A stretch of 64,000 bases of DNA, taken from NCBI RefSeq assembly GCF_036967205.1, contig NZ_CP146022.1:6882001-6946000 (forward strand), in the 5' to 3' direction. Below are positions 35,792 through 44,507 of this stretch, one piece after another. The notes beneath the pieces are model-generated. The model was not told where the DNA came from and searched no databases. It saw only the letters and a program-made list of their open reading frames with translations. Origin of the DNA: Streptomyces sp. Q6. Its GTDB lineage: Bacteria; Actinomycetota; Actinomycetes; Streptomycetales; Streptomycetaceae. Numbering within the stretch: position 1 is the first letter of the stretch; each line of letters opens with the position of its first letter. A program made the translations under genes and the position numbers.

Positions 35792-36589
35792 ATGCAATCG
35801 GACAGACGGCCGAGCGTGAGTGTCGTGACGGCGGTCCACGCGCCGTACGTACGCTTCCTGCCGGACGTCTGGGACTCCCTGCGGGCCCAGGACCTCACGT
35901 CGTGGGAGTGGCTGGTCCAACTCGACGGGCCGGGTGGGGGAGCGGTAGCCGAGGCACTGGCCTCCTGCGGCGCGGACCGCGACCCCCGGGTCCGCGCCGA
36001 GGCGCACGGCACCGCGGTCGGGCCCGGACCCACCCGCAACATCGCCCTCGCCCGCGCCGCCGCCCCGCTCGTCCAGAACGTCGACGCCGACGACCTCCTC
36101 GAACCCGGCGCCCTCACCACCCTCACCCGCGCCCTGGCCGCGCGACCGCACGCCGGTTACGCGGTGGGCCGCGCCCGCGACCTCCTGCCCGACGGCCGGC
36201 TCCGGGACCACCCGCTGCCCCTGAAGCCCGGCCCCGTGCCCCGTGGCACCCTCCCCGCCCACTGGCTGACGGCACCGCACGGCTACAGCCTCCCCGTCCA
36301 CCCGGCGGGCATCCTGTGGCGGCGCGCCCTGCTCGTCGAACTCGGGGCGTGGACCGCTCTGCACGGCATGGAGGACACCGGTCTGCTGATGGCGGCGGGC
36401 GCCCGCGCCACCGGCGTACTCGTCGACGCGAACACCCTCCGCTACCGCAAGCACGCCGCCCAGGGCTCGGCGCAGCCCACGAATTTCATCGGGGCGGGGT
36501 CCCAGATTTCGTTGATACGGCAGCGGGTGGCGGTGCTCTCGGGGTTGCCCGAGTGGCGTGATCCGGAAATATCTGTGCCCGTGAAGTGA
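35792..36589 (+). CDS. Family 2 glycosyltransferase
   Basis: The 265-residue protein has the GT-A fold start (PSVSVVTAVHAPYVRFLPDVWDSL), a DxD-like metal site in LVQNVDADDLLEPGALTTL and an acceptor-side GMEDTGLLMAAGARATGVLVD. It would transfer a sugar from a nucleotide sugar in the cytoplasm. TATCAT at 35779-35784 lies eight bases before ATG 35792, so the mRNA may be leaderless. The last 40 codons use more A/T than the rest (AATTTCATCGGGGCG, TTGATACGG). No glycan locus is adjacent, so the acceptor is unknown. Confidence 0.85.
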   Translation: MQSDRRPSVSVVTAVHAPYVRFLPDVWDSLRAQDLTSWEWLVQLDGPGGGAVAEALASCGADRDPRVRAEAHGTAVGPGPTRNIALARAAAPLVQNVDADDLLEPGALTTLTRALAARPHAGYAVGRARDLLPDGRLRDHPLPLKPGPVPRGTLPAHWLTAPHGYSLPVHPAGILWRRALLVELGAWTALHGMEDTGLLMAAGARATGVLVDANTLRYRKHAAQGSAQPTNFIGAGSQISLIRQRVAVLSGLPEWRDPEISVPVK

Positions 36590-37023
<434 letters not shown>

Positions 37024-37040
37024 CGCTGACACGCGCTGAG

Positions 37041-37080
37041 TAGCTGGGGCCCGCATCCTTCGGGGTGCGGGCCCCAGCTG
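37041..37080 (+). terminator. Strong UUCG-capped hairpin after the cold-shock gene
   Basis: A stem of about 18 pairs (AGCTGGGGCCCGCATCC from 37042, GGGGTGCGGGCCCCAGCT to 37079) closes a TTCG tetraloop at 37059-37062. It lies 18 bases after the stop. Confidence 0.92.
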
Positions 37081-37141
37081 CACGCATTTTCAGCGAAAAC
37101 ATCGGTCGGCCCCGAATTCGTTCCCACCGGTTCATACTCGT

Positions 37142-37200
37142 AATTGCCTGCGGCGTTCATGGCCGCCGCAATTCCTTGATATGTGCCACGTCAAGGAAGG
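37142..37200 (+). promoter_or_regulatory. Leader hairpins that can mask the helicase ribosome binding site
   Basis: TTCCTTGA (37172-37179) is perfectly complementary to TCAAGGAA (37191-37198), which includes the AAGGAAGG ribosome site of the helicase. A competing upstream hairpin, AATTGC..GCGGC (37142-37154) with GCCGC.GCAATT (37162-37173), shares two bases with the first. A temperature- or protein-dependent switch is an inference. Confidence 0.5.
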
Positions 37201-37206
37201 CACCGT

Positions 37207-38574
37207 ATGAACCGTATGAACCGCACGCGCCCGAATGCCCGCCGGTCCACCGCGCCGCGAGGTGAGTTCGCACTCCCCGTGACGACCACCCCCGCGCTGC
37301 CCGCCGTGACCGCGTTCGCCGATCTCGACATGCCCGAGCAGCTCCTCGCCGAGCTCGCCCGGCAGGGTGTGACGGCACCGTTCCCGATCCAGGGCGCGAC
37401 GCTGCCGAACTCCCTCGCGGGCCGCGACGTCCTGGGCCGCGGCCGCACCGGATCCGGCAAGACCCTCGCCTTCGGCCTCGCCCTGCTCGCCCGCACTCGC
37501 GGCCGGCGCGCCGAGCCGCGCAGGCCGCTCGGGCTGATCCTCGTACCGACGCGTGAACTGGCCCAGCAGGTGACCGACGCGCTCACGCCGTACGCCCGCT
37601 CCGTCCAGGTGCGCCTGGCCACCGTCGTGGGCGGGATGTCCATCGGCCGGCAGGCCGGCGCGCTGCGGCGCGGAGCCGAGGTCGTCGTCGCGACCCCCGG
37701 CCGCCTCAAGGACCTCATCGACCGGGGCGAGTGCCGGCTGAGCGACGTGGCCGTCACGGTCCTCGACGAGGCCGACCAGATGGCCGACATGGGCTTCATG
37801 CCCCAGGTCACCGCGCTGCTCGACCAGGTCCGTCCGGAGGGCCAGCGGATGCTGTTCTCCGCCACGCTCGACCGCAACGTCGACCTGCTGGTGCGTCGCT
37901 ACCTCAACGACCCCGTCGTGCACTCGGTCGACCCGTCGGCCGCCGCGGTCACGCGCATGGAACACCATGTCCTGCACGTCCACGGAGCCGACAAGCACGC
38001 CGCCACGACTCACATCGCGGCCCGTGAAGGCCGCGTGATCATGTTCCTGGACACCAAGCACGCGGTGGACCGGCTGACCCAGGACCTGCTCGGCAGCGGC
38101 GTCCGGGCGGCCGCGCTGCACGGCGGCAAGTCGCAGCCGCAGCGCACCCGCACGCTGGCGCAGTTCAAGTCCGGGCACGTCAGTGTCCTGGTGGCCACCA
38201 ACGTCGCGGCGCGCGGCATCCACGTCGACAACCTCGACCTGGTTGTCAACGTCGACCCGCCGACCGACCACAAGGACTACCTCCACCGCGGTGGCCGTAC
38301 CGCCCGCGCCGGAGAGGCCGGCAGCGTCGTCACCCTGGTCACGCCGAACCAGCGCCGCAGCATCGCGCGCCTGATGTCGGACGCCGGTATCAGGCCGCAG
38401 ACCACCCAGGTCCGCTCCGGTGACGAGGCGCTGAGCCGGATCACCGGCGCGCAGGCCCCGTCCGGCATCCCCGTCGTCATCACCGCGCCGGTCGAGGAGC
38501 GCCCCGGCAGCGTTCCGCGGGCCGGGGCCGCCGCCGCCCGTCGGGCGCCGCCCGGCACGCGTCCGCGCGCGTGA
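37207..38574 (+). CDS. DEAD-box RNA helicase
   Basis: The 455-residue protein contains all helicase motifs in order: FPIQGATLP (Q motif), GRGRTGSGKTLAFG (I), VPTRELAQQV (Ia), VATPGRLKDL (Ib), VLDEADQMADMGF (II), LFSATL (III), VLVATNVAARGIHV (V) and HRGGRTARAGEAG (VI). A basic C-terminal tail rich in Arg, Pro and Ala (about residues 420-455) probably binds RNA. ATG 37207 has AAGGAAGG in front; ATG 37216 is a second option. It remodels RNA and ribosomes, especially in the cold, which fits its place after the cold-shock gene. Confidence 0.94.
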   Translation: MNRMNRTRPNARRSTAPRGEFALPVTTTPALPAVTAFADLDMPEQLLAELARQGVTAPFPIQGATLPNSLAGRDVLGRGRTGSGKTLAFGLALLARTRGRRAEPRRPLGLILVPTRELAQQVTDALTPYARSVQVRLATVVGGMSIGRQAGALRRGAEVVVATPGRLKDLIDRGECRLSDVAVTVLDEADQMADMGFMPQVTALLDQVRPEGQRMLFSATLDRNVDLLVRRYLNDPVVHSVDPSAAAVTRMEHHVLHVHGADKHAATTHIAAREGRVIMFLDTKHAVDRLTQDLLGSGVRAAALHGGKSQPQRTRTLAQFKSGHVSVLVATNVAARGIHVDNLDLVVNVDPPTDHKDYLHRGGRTARAGEAGSVVTLVTPNQRRSIARLMSDAGIRPQTTQVRSGDEALSRITGAQAPSGIPVVITAPVEERPGSVPRAGAAAARRAPPGTRPRA

Positions 38575-38629
38575 ACGCGGCCGCCTAGAGCGTGACCCGG
38601 ATCCCTTTCCACTCCGTAGGAGGCACCTT

Positions 38630-38920
38630 TTGACGCTGGTTCAGGCGCAGTACCGACCGTCGAGCGCCGGTCCCCGACACAGGACACGGGTCGAGCCTCC
38701 GGAAGCCGTCGGACCGCAGGTCTGCGACGACATGAGCGTCGAGGTGGCGCTGGCCGTCATGCGCGCCGCCCGCACCGGCCGGCTGGTCGTCTGCGACCAG
38801 GACGACCAGCGCACCGGATTCGTCACCCGCAGCGGCCTCGTGGCCGTCCGTGACAGCTCCGCCTACACGGACCACGTGCGCCTGCGCGACGTCCTCGCCC
38901 TCTCCCGCCGAACCCGCTGA
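38630..38920 (+). CDS. Small CBS-domain-like protein
   Basis: The 96-residue protein starts at TTG 38630, supported by TAGGAGG seven bases upstream. After a disordered basic N-terminus it contains one CBS-like unit: ICDDMSVEVALAVMRAARTGRLVVCDQDDQRTGFVTRSGLVAV-type sequence (here from VCDDMSVEVAL to VRLRDVLAL). CBS units usually bind adenine nucleotides as pairs, so a dimer is likely. It lies 55 bases after the helicase and 20 bases before the SCO5918-type gene, within the cold-shock cluster. Confidence 0.8.
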   Translation: MTLVQAQYRPSSAGPRHRTRVEPPEAVGPQVCDDMSVEVALAVMRAARTGRLVVCDQDDQRTGFVTRSGLVAVRDSSAYTDHVRLRDVLALSRRTR

Positions 38921-38940
38921 ACTTCTCCCTGTGAGGTCCC

Positions 38941-39249
38941 ATGCGCTGCGTCATCGCCCGCTTTCCCTTCGAGCTCACCAAGAACGGCGTGATGGAGTCG
39001 ATGAAGGGCATCAAGCCCGAACCGGTCACCGGTGAGTCGGTGATCATCGGCCGCCGCCACTACCCGGTCAAGCAGGTCGGCCAGGTCATCACCCGCCAGG
39101 ACCGCCGCGACTTCACCGCCGCCGAAGTCCTGCGGGCCATGGAACGGCTCGGCTTCACCTGCCGTGCCAGGGCCGGGGCCGAACCCGTCGCCGCCGTCGA
39201 CCCGTTCCAGCGGGCGTCCGAACTGCTCGGAGCCCCCGCGGCCGCCTGA
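38941..39249 (+). CDS. SCO5918-family protein
   Basis: The 102-residue protein begins MRCVIARFPFELTKNGVMES and continues MKGIKPEPVTGESVIIGRRHYPVKQVGQVITRQDRRDFTAAEVLRAMERLGF. I recognise it as the small Streptomyces family named after SCO5918, encoded beside a DEAD-box helicase and cold-shock gene in S. coelicolor as well. Its biochemical role is unknown; conserved linkage suggests a function in RNA or ribosome handling during cold. A perfect 19-bp terminator follows, closing the cluster. Confidence 0.85.
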   Translation: MRCVIARFPFELTKNGVMESMKGIKPEPVTGESVIIGRRHYPVKQVGQVITRQDRRDFTAAEVLRAMERLGFTCRARAGAEPVAAVDPFQRASELLGAPAAA

Positions 39250-39261
39250 ACCCGAGGAAAC

Positions 39262-39303
39262 CAGTGTGGCCCCGCCCGGCGAACGCCGGGCGGGGCCACA
39301 CTG
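39262..39303. terminator. Perfect 19-bp hairpin terminator
   Basis: CAGTGTGGCCCCGCCCGGC (39262-39280), loop GAAC, and GCCGGGCGGGGCCACACTG (39285-39303) pair completely. It ends the cold-shock cluster and also lies just downstream of the converging gene at 39326. Confidence 0.95.
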
Positions 39304-39325
39304 CTGTGTTCAGCGGCTGCGGCGG

Positions 39326-39685
39326 TCAGCGGTCCGAATAGCTGAAGTCGCCCACGGTCCAGGCGCTGACGTCCTCGATCGCGACGCGGTACATCCCACC
39401 CGTCTCCGGGATGCCCACGGTGCCCTGAAGGATCCGGGCCACGTGGAAGTGGAGATGGGTCGGAGGTCCGTCCCGCTTGTCCAGCGCTTCGAACACGCCG
39501 GAGAACTCGCCCAGGTGGTCCGAGTCCGTCAGGACCTCGGAGACCCTTCGCCTCCACACTGCTTCGGGCGCCAGCCGGCCGGTGATGACGGCACCACAAG
39601 TGACCACGGTCAGGGACATCTGGTTGCTCTCCTCGGACTCCACCAGGGCGGCGACGTCAACGAGCAACTCGTCAGGCTTCGACAT
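39326..39685 (-). CDS. Small hypothetical protein resembling GvpU-type accessory proteins
   Basis: The 119-residue protein starts at ATG 39685 (MSKPDELLVDVAALVESEES). It contains QMSLTVVTCGAVITGRLAPEAVW, a mixed charged middle and THLHFHVARILQGTVGIPETGGMYRVAIEDVSAWTVGDFSY. The LTVVTCGAVITGRL segment recalls GvpU-like gas-vesicle accessory proteins, but no other gas-vesicle gene is in the window, so the likeness may only be of fold. TATAGT about 11 bases before the start could be a -10 for a near-leaderless message. Confidence 0.6.
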   Translation of the reverse strand: MSKPDELLVDVAALVESEESNQMSLTVVTCGAVITGRLAPEAVWRRRVSEVLTDSDHLGEFSGVFEALDKRDGPPTHLHFHVARILQGTVGIPETGGMYRVAIEDVSAWTVGDFSYSDR

Positions 39686-40243
39686 GGCCCCACTATATTT
39701 CGCCGCCGCCGGGCGGTCCGGCCCGTACCGATGCTCGGGGGTCGTACTCAAGATGGACTTCCTCTTCTTCGAACACGCGAAAATCTATGTCGGCCGGAGT
39801 AGACATTGGGTCGTGGGCTGGCTATGGTTTCTCTCGTAGCCGAGATCGACAAGATCGAGATGCGAGACGGTGCGGCGGTGGAGTTCTGAAGCCAGAGAAG
39901 GTGCAGGTCGGCGACGGGACTGACGGCCGGACCGGGTGGCCCGAGGTGAGAAGGGGCCGCCGGCAGCAAGTTGGTACGACAGAGGGAAAGAACGGAGGGA
40001 TCGAACGCCATCAGGATCGCCCGGACGGAAGCAGTGAGTCCGGGTACCGCAGGACATCGATAGGCAGGTGGTCTCCGGTCACGCATCCGCGATCCCCGCA
40101 CCCCCGGCAGAAACCGGGTCAGGTGTGCGGCAAGAATAGGTCGGCGCAGTACAAGAGCCGGCAGATGGTGTAGTAGTTCCTTCGGGGCCCTGGTGCCGGT
40201 ACGGCGCCAGGGCCCCTCGACGCGTTTCACAGAGAAGGTGCAA
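39686..40243 (+). ncRNA. Long structured leader or non-coding RNA upstream of the MerR-like gene
   Basis: These 558 bases are clearly less GC-rich and more purine-rich than the surroundings (AGAGGGAAAGAACGGAGGGA, GAGATCGACAAGATCGAGAT). A 128-codon frame (39787-40173) exists but looks non-coding: no hydrophobic core, many Arg, Gly and Ser. Local helices include TCTCG-TAGC-CGAGA near 39835 and the strong stem at 40184-40216. I have the impression that this stretch is highly conserved between Streptomyces genomes, but cannot confirm it. A cis-regulatory leader or small RNA is the best explanation. Confidence 0.45.
40184..40216 (+). promoter_or_regulatory. Strong hairpin just upstream of the MerR-like gene (attenuator-like)
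   Basis: GGGGCCCTGG (40184-40193) pairs with CCAGGGCCCC (40207-40216), extended inside by GCC/GGC around GGTAC. It lies 28 bases before ATG 40244, where it could end or slow transcription of the long leader. Confidence 0.65.
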
Positions 40244-40585
40244 ATGACAGCAGAGGATTCGTTCGGCCGTCTCGACGACGACGACTACCCCGCCTACACC
40301 ATGGGCAGGGCCGCCGAGATGCTCGGTACCACCCAGGGCTTCCTCCGGGCCATCGGCGAAGCCCGCCTCATCACCCCGCTGCGCTCGACCGGCGGACACC
40401 GGCGCTACTCCCGCTACCAGCTGCGCATCGCCGCGCGTGCCCGCGAGCTCGTCGACCAGGGCACCCCCATCGAGGCCGCCTGCCGCATCGTCATCCTCGA
40501 GGACCAGCTCGAAGAGGCTCAGCGGCTGAACGCCGAGTACCGCCGCGCCGGTGAAGCGGCCCGGCAGTCGGACGCGCCGTCCTAG
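40244..40585 (+). CDS. MerR-like helix-turn-helix regulator
   Basis: The 113-residue protein has an acidic start ([27 protein letters not shown]), a MerR-type winged helix ([46 protein letters not shown]) and a C-terminal helix ([26 protein letters not shown]) likely used for dimerisation. It lacks a ligand domain. AGAAGGTG precedes ATG 40244. The very long leader upstream suggests post-transcriptional control. Its TAG shares bases with the TAG of the converging ComB-like gene (CTAG overlap). Confidence 0.85.
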   Translation: MTAEDSFGRLDDDDYPAYTMGRAAEMLGTTQGFLRAIGEARLITPLRSTGGHRRYSRYQLRIAARARELVDQGTPIEAACRIVILEDQLEEAQRLNAEYRRAGEAARQSDAPS

Positions 40586-41265
40586 AACGGCGCCACGGCG
40601 CACGGGCGCAGGACCATGATCGCGCCTTCCGGGGCCGCCACCATGGCGAAGGGGAATCGGTCGAGCTCCAGGCAGAGCGCGACGTCATCAGGGTGAACTC
40701 CTTGGCGTATTCCCTGCGCCAGCTCGGCGGCGGCGCGCGAGCGCGCGGCGCGAGCGAGGAACGCGGCCGCATCCGTCCCGGACCCTGCGGCCCTTCCCGC
40801 GATGTACTGGGCGCACGCCAGATCCTCGTCGGCGTGACCGTCCTCGCCGGTCACCACGTACGTGACGTCGTCGGCCGCGCGTTCCCGCAGGAGCCGGGCC
40901 GTCGCCTCCGCGACCACGAATCCGGCGCACAGCACGAGCGACGCGTCCTTGACCGCGAGTGCGCCGACCGTCCCGGCCGTGGTCTTCTGCACCACGGTCC
41001 GTCCCTTGAGGTCGGTGGAGCGCAGCAGACCCGGTGAGTTAACGGCGTCGAACCCGGGCGCGGGCGGACCGTCCTTGAGCGCCACCCACCGCGGATGCCG
41101 CGCCTTGAGCGCCAGCGCCTCGTCCAGCGACCCGGCGAGAACGATCTTCTCCGCGCCCTGCGCGAAGGCCCATGCCGCGACCGTGAAGGCCCGCATGACG
41201 TCGACGACGACCGCGACGGAAGGGGCTTCGGTCAGCTCGGCTGTCCCGAGGAAACGTGCGTCCAT
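40582..41265 (-). CDS. ComB-like 2-phosphosulfolactate phosphatase family protein
   Basis: The 227-residue protein belongs to the ComB family, first described as the Mg-dependent phosphatase making sulfolactate in coenzyme M synthesis. Streptomyces do not make coenzyme M, so the actual substrate probably differs. Family motifs are [16 protein letters not shown], an N-S-P in [11 protein letters not shown], and the [11 protein letters not shown] loop, with [19 protein letters not shown] near the C-terminal half. It converges on the MerR-like gene with four shared bases. Start ATG 41265 is the first in frame. Confidence 0.8.
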   Translation of the reverse strand: MDARFLGTAELTEAPSVAVVVDVMRAFTVAAWAFAQGAEKIVLAGSLDEALALKARHPRWVALKDGPPAPGFDAVNSPGLLRSTDLKGRTVVQKTTAGTVGALAVKDASLVLCAGFVVAEATARLLRERAADDVTYVVTGEDGHADEDLACAQYIAGRAAGSGTDAAAFLARAARSRAAAELAQGIRQGVHPDDVALCLELDRFPFAMVAAPEGAIMVLRPCAVAPF

Positions 41266-41279
41266 CGGGTGATGATCGC

Positions 41280-41654
41280 CTATGCCCCCGCGTGTCGCGG
41301 CTTCTTTTTCCGCCGTGCCCCGTGAGCCGCGACGCGCCGCCCGTCATGAGCCCTTCCCGGCGGGTCTCCCCGCGGCCGGTTCAGCGGGTGTGCTTGTGCG
41401 TGGTGCGATCGCGGCGGCGGCGCGCCGGGAACCGGCCACGGCCCCCGTCGCGATGATCGTGCCGGGGGCCGGCGGCGCCGACCGCGGGAGTGTCCCCCGC
41501 CGGTCGGGTCGGCGGGGGCCCGGCCGTCGGGCAGAGCGCGGGTGGAGGGGTGCAAGGCGTTCCTCTCGGCGTTCCGGACGGTGAGGCGGTGGATCACGTA
41601 CGCGGCCACGGTGAGCAGGAGCAGGAAGGCGGCCGCGGTGAGTGCGGCGTCCAT
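41280..41654 (-). CDS. Small single-helix membrane protein with Arg/Pro-rich tail
   Basis: The 124-residue product starts [34 protein letters not shown] with one membrane helix and a basic segment, then becomes a Pro/Arg/His-rich tail that looks non-conserved. Its ATG lies five bases after the stop of the DUF5994 gene, with GGTGACCGGG in front, so coupling is likely. The N-terminal half is credible; the true stop could be altered by mutation, as the last 70 residues look like unselected GC-rich translation. Confidence 0.45.
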   Translation of the reverse strand: MDAALTAAAFLLLLTVAAYVIHRLTVRNAERNALHPSTRALPDGRAPADPTGGGHSRGRRRRPPARSSRRGPWPVPGAPPPRSHHAQAHPLNRPRGDPPGRAHDGRRVAAHGARRKKKPRHAGA

Positions 41655-41659
41655 CCCGG

Positions 41660-42220
41660 TCACCACCCGGCGGCCGTGCGGACGGAGTGGGTGGAGGTGG
41701 CGCCGCCCTCGTACTCCCACGACTCCTGCGGGCTCTGCGGGCGGTCGCCCACGGTGGCGTCGCGCGCGGTCTCGGCGGCGATGAGATCGGTGGCGGTCAG
41801 CGGCGGCCCGTCCGGGTCGCAGGCCGCGCTCATGAGCCGGCGGGCGCTCGCCTCGTCCGTCTCGGGCGGGATCACCAGGAGGTCCCAGCGGCCGCTGCCG
41901 TAGGACAGCAACAGCAGCTTGTGCGGGTCGAGTTCAGGGGTGAACCAGCCGATCTTGAGCACATGGCCGTGGACCGCCACGCTGCGCGGGACGACCGGCC
42001 AGAGCATCGGGTTGACGGCGACGCGGGTGATGCGTCCCCACAGCGGATCGAGTTCGGCCGACAGGGCGGGGAGTTCGGCGGCGAGGTCGCGCGAGCGGGG
42101 CCACCAGGCGCCGTCGAGCAGGCCGCGGCCGGTCGGGGACTTCAGCGCCACACGGGCGGACGGTGGCGGCAGGGTGGTGAGGGTCGTGAGGGTGGGGGAG
42201 GGCGTGATGGTCGCGGTCAT
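41660..42220 (-). CDS. DUF5994-family protein
   Basis: The 186-residue protein contains ARVALKSPTGRGLLDGAWWPRSRDLAAELPAL, WGRITRVAVNPMLWPVVPRSVAV, then GHVLKIGWF and LLLLSYGSGRWDLLVIPPETDEASARRLM. I recognise this as DUF5994, a Streptomyces family of unknown function. A second family member lies at 43750-44265 in the same order (DGAWWPRS, LW.., GRWDL.V.PP.T). ATG 42220 has no clear ribosome site. A large hairpin and two GGAGTACG motifs sit upstream in the divergent region shared with the desaturase. Confidence 0.8.
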   Translation of the reverse strand: MTATITPSPTLTTLTTLPPPSARVALKSPTGRGLLDGAWWPRSRDLAAELPALSAELDPLWGRITRVAVNPMLWPVVPRSVAVHGHVLKIGWFTPELDPHKLLLLSYGSGRWDLLVIPPETDEASARRLMSAACDPDGPPLTATDLIAAETARDATVGDRPQSPQESWEYEGGATSTHSVRTAAGW

Positions 42221-42673
42221 GATGCGAACCCGTCTTCGGCGCGGCGCGGTGGCCGCTTCCGATGCCAGCTGGTCACCGAGGACGAGACCCGCGTGGATGC
42301 CGGAGTACGAAATGCCCTTGGTAGCTCCAGCGTACTCCTGCGGGCCGGACCCCCGGCCTCCTCGGCCGGTTCTCTCGCGCGAACCCACGACCGCGGGTCA
42401 TGGGTTCGCGCGAGACATTGAACACGCCCGTGCGAGAAGCCGGTTCGCGTGCCTGGTCAGCGGCGTGGGGCCGTCCGCTGTCCGCCTCGTCCGGGCGGCG
42501 GGCGCGGAGGTCCAGCCCGTTTACGGTCCGGCCGGAGTACGGTGGAGAAGGCGAGGACGTGTGAATGCCGGTGCCCGTTCGTCTCCGAGCACCCACTTTT
42601 CCCTCGCCGTCCACTCAGGGGCAGCCCCCGACCCCGGCCGCGCCATCCGCAACCAGGCCGAGGAGCTCCGCTC
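42221..42673. promoter_or_regulatory. Divergent region between DUF5994 and desaturase genes
   Basis: These 453 bases contain no convincing gene. GGAGTACG occurs at 42302, inverted at 42331 (CGTACTCC) and again near 42534, so it may be a regulator or stress-sigma element. The most striking structure is a 43-base hairpin: arm 42373-42387 (TCTCGCGCGAACCCA) pairs with 42401-42415, and GACC-GCG-GGTC extends it inside. Confidence 0.55.
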
Positions 42674-43657
42674 ATGTCCCTGCTCTCCACTCCGCGTACC
42701 GCCACACCCCGGCCCGACGGGGACTACGACGGCACATCGCCCTTCCCTGAAGGAAGTTCGCCACCGCGGGACGGCGGTGCGCGTCTCGACGTGACGGTGA
42801 CAGCCATGATCGTCGCGCTGCCGTTCCTGGCGCTCGGCGTCCTCGGATGGCTGCTGTGGGGGCGGTTGATCCACCCCAGCGACATCGTGCTCGGAGTCGC
42901 CCTCTACGCGATCACGGGGTTCGGCGTCACGGTCGGCTTCCACCGCGGTCTCACCCACGGCAGTTACCAGGCCGTCCGCCCCGTGCGCGTCGCGCTCGCG
43001 GTGGCGGGATCGATGAGTTTCCAGGGCGATGTCGTCAGCTGGGTCGCCACGCACCGCCGCCACCACGCGTTCACCGACCGCCCCGGAGACCCGCACTCCC
43101 CGTACCGCTACGGCACCCATCTGCGCGGCCAGTTGCGCGGCCTGCTGGACGCTCACGTCGGCTGGCTGTTCCGCAACGACCCGACACCGCCCGAGCGTTA
43201 CGCCCCCGACCTGCTCGCCGACCCCGACATCCGCGCGATCTCCCGCGCCTTCCCGCTGCTGTGCCTGGTCACCCTCGCCCTGCCGTTCGGCCTGGGCTGG
43301 GCGATCGGCGGCAGCTGGCTCTACGGAGTAACCGGCCTGCTGTGGGCCGGACTTGTCCGGATCGCTCTGCTGCACCACGTCACCTGGAGCGTGAACTCGC
43401 TGTGCCACATGATTGGTGACCGCCCGTTCCGCACCCGACGGCACGACCGCGCCACCAACCTGTGGCCGCTCGCCCTGCTCTCCTTCGGCGAGAGCTGGCA
43501 CAACCTCCACCACGCGGAGCCGACCAGCGCCCGGCACGGCGTGGGCCGCGGCCAGATCGACCCTTCGGCCGCCCTCATCCGTCTCCTCGAACGCCTCGGA
43601 CTCGTGCACGACGTGCGCTGGCCGACGCCGGAACGCGTCGCCGCCCGCCGCCTCTGA
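42674..43657 (+). CDS. Acyl-CoA (delta-9 type) fatty acid desaturase
   Basis: The 327-residue membrane enzyme carries the three His clusters of di-iron desaturases: HRGLTH (about residues 90-95), HRRHH in WVATHRRHHAFTDRPGDPHSPYRYGTHL, and HNLHH in SFGESWHNLHHAEPTSARHG. Four membrane helices surround them. It would introduce a double bond into acyl chains to adjust membrane fluidity and needs an electron donor encoded elsewhere. ATG 42674 has GAGGAG nine bases upstream. It is flanked by two DUF5994 genes, an arrangement that suggests a common envelope or stress function. Confidence 0.92.
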   Translation: MSLLSTPRTATPRPDGDYDGTSPFPEGSSPPRDGGARLDVTVTAMIVALPFLALGVLGWLLWGRLIHPSDIVLGVALYAITGFGVTVGFHRGLTHGSYQAVRPVRVALAVAGSMSFQGDVVSWVATHRRHHAFTDRPGDPHSPYRYGTHLRGQLRGLLDAHVGWLFRNDPTPPERYAPDLLADPDIRAISRAFPLLCLVTLALPFGLGWAIGGSWLYGVTGLLWAGLVRIALLHHVTWSVNSLCHMIGDRPFRTRRHDRATNLWPLALLSFGESWHNLHHAEPTSARHGVGRGQIDPSAALIRLLERLGLVHDVRWPTPERVAARRL

Positions 43658-43749
43658 ACCGCCTTCCTCGGTCCCCTACGTCGGCGAACGTCCGTCATCA
43701 GCACCCGCAACCACACGCCCACGCACGACAGCCGGCAGGAGCCGCACTC

Positions 43750-44265
43750 ATGACACTCGCACCGCAACCCCCGCTTTCCTCCCAGCCCCTGCTCCGGCTG
43801 CGGCTGGCACCCCAGGCCGGTGGGCCCCGCGCTATCGACGGGGCATGGTGGCCGCGCTCGTACGACCTGATGGCCGAACTCCCGCCGCTGCTCGCCGGGT
43901 TGCCCCGCGCCTGGGGGACCATCGCGGGCGTCCTGCTCAACGGCGCGCTGTGGTCGCCGACGCCGGGCCGGATGTTCGTCGCCGGACAGGTCGTCAGCCT
44001 GCACCGGAGCCTGGCCGCCACCGCCGCGCACACCGTCGTCCTCACGGCGCCGGGCCACGGGCGGTGGGACCTGATCGTCGTACCCCCGGATACGGCGGAG
44101 GAGGCCGCGGAGCCGATCATGGCGCGGGCCGCGGGCACGAGGGCGACCGCCGCCACGCGTGACGGGCGGGTGGGTGCTCGTCGTGACTCCGGCCCTGGTG
44201 CCCGCCGTCGCTCACGCGGCACGCCGGCGGGCGACCGGACGCATGGTGGGCCCGAGGGTGGGTAG
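43750..44265 (+). CDS. DUF5994-family protein (second copy)
   Basis: The 171-residue paralogue of 41660-42220 shows LLRLRLAPQAGGPRAIDGAWWPRSYDLMAELPPLLAGL, WGTIAGVLLNGALWSP and HGRWDLIVVPPDTAEEAAEPIM. The roughly 55 C-terminal residues turn into Arg/Gly-rich sequence without the order of the first copy, so the frame may have shifted late in the gene. ATG 43750 follows CAGGAG. It lies 92 bases behind the desaturase on the same strand and may be co-transcribed. Confidence 0.75.
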   Translation: MTLAPQPPLSSQPLLRLRLAPQAGGPRAIDGAWWPRSYDLMAELPPLLAGLPRAWGTIAGVLLNGALWSPTPGRMFVAGQVVSLHRSLAATAAHTVVLTAPGHGRWDLIVVPPDTAEEAAEPIMARAAGTRATAATRDGRVGARRDSGPGARRRSRGTPAGDRTHGGPEGG

Positions 44266-44507
44266 ATAGGTGCCCTACGTGCCCCGCGACCCCGGGTGCG
44301 GTCCAGAAAACGGCCGGACCCGCGACGCCGACACGCGCGGTTCCGGTACCGCGTCCCTCCGGACAGTCATCACCGGGGCACTCCCGCCGTTTCAGGAGTC
44401 GCAGGGGGCGTGGTGGGCGAGAGGACACTGAAGGGGAGCATGTCGTCTCGCCGGAGCGGTCCCCGGCGATGTTCTTCGGATTTCCGCCGGGGGCTTTTCC
44501 GTGGCGT

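Noticed and set aside
39787-40173. A 128-codon frame in the long leader
   Set aside because: No ribosome site, residue composition dominated by Arg, Gly and Ser without hydrophobic core; a structured RNA explains the stretch better.
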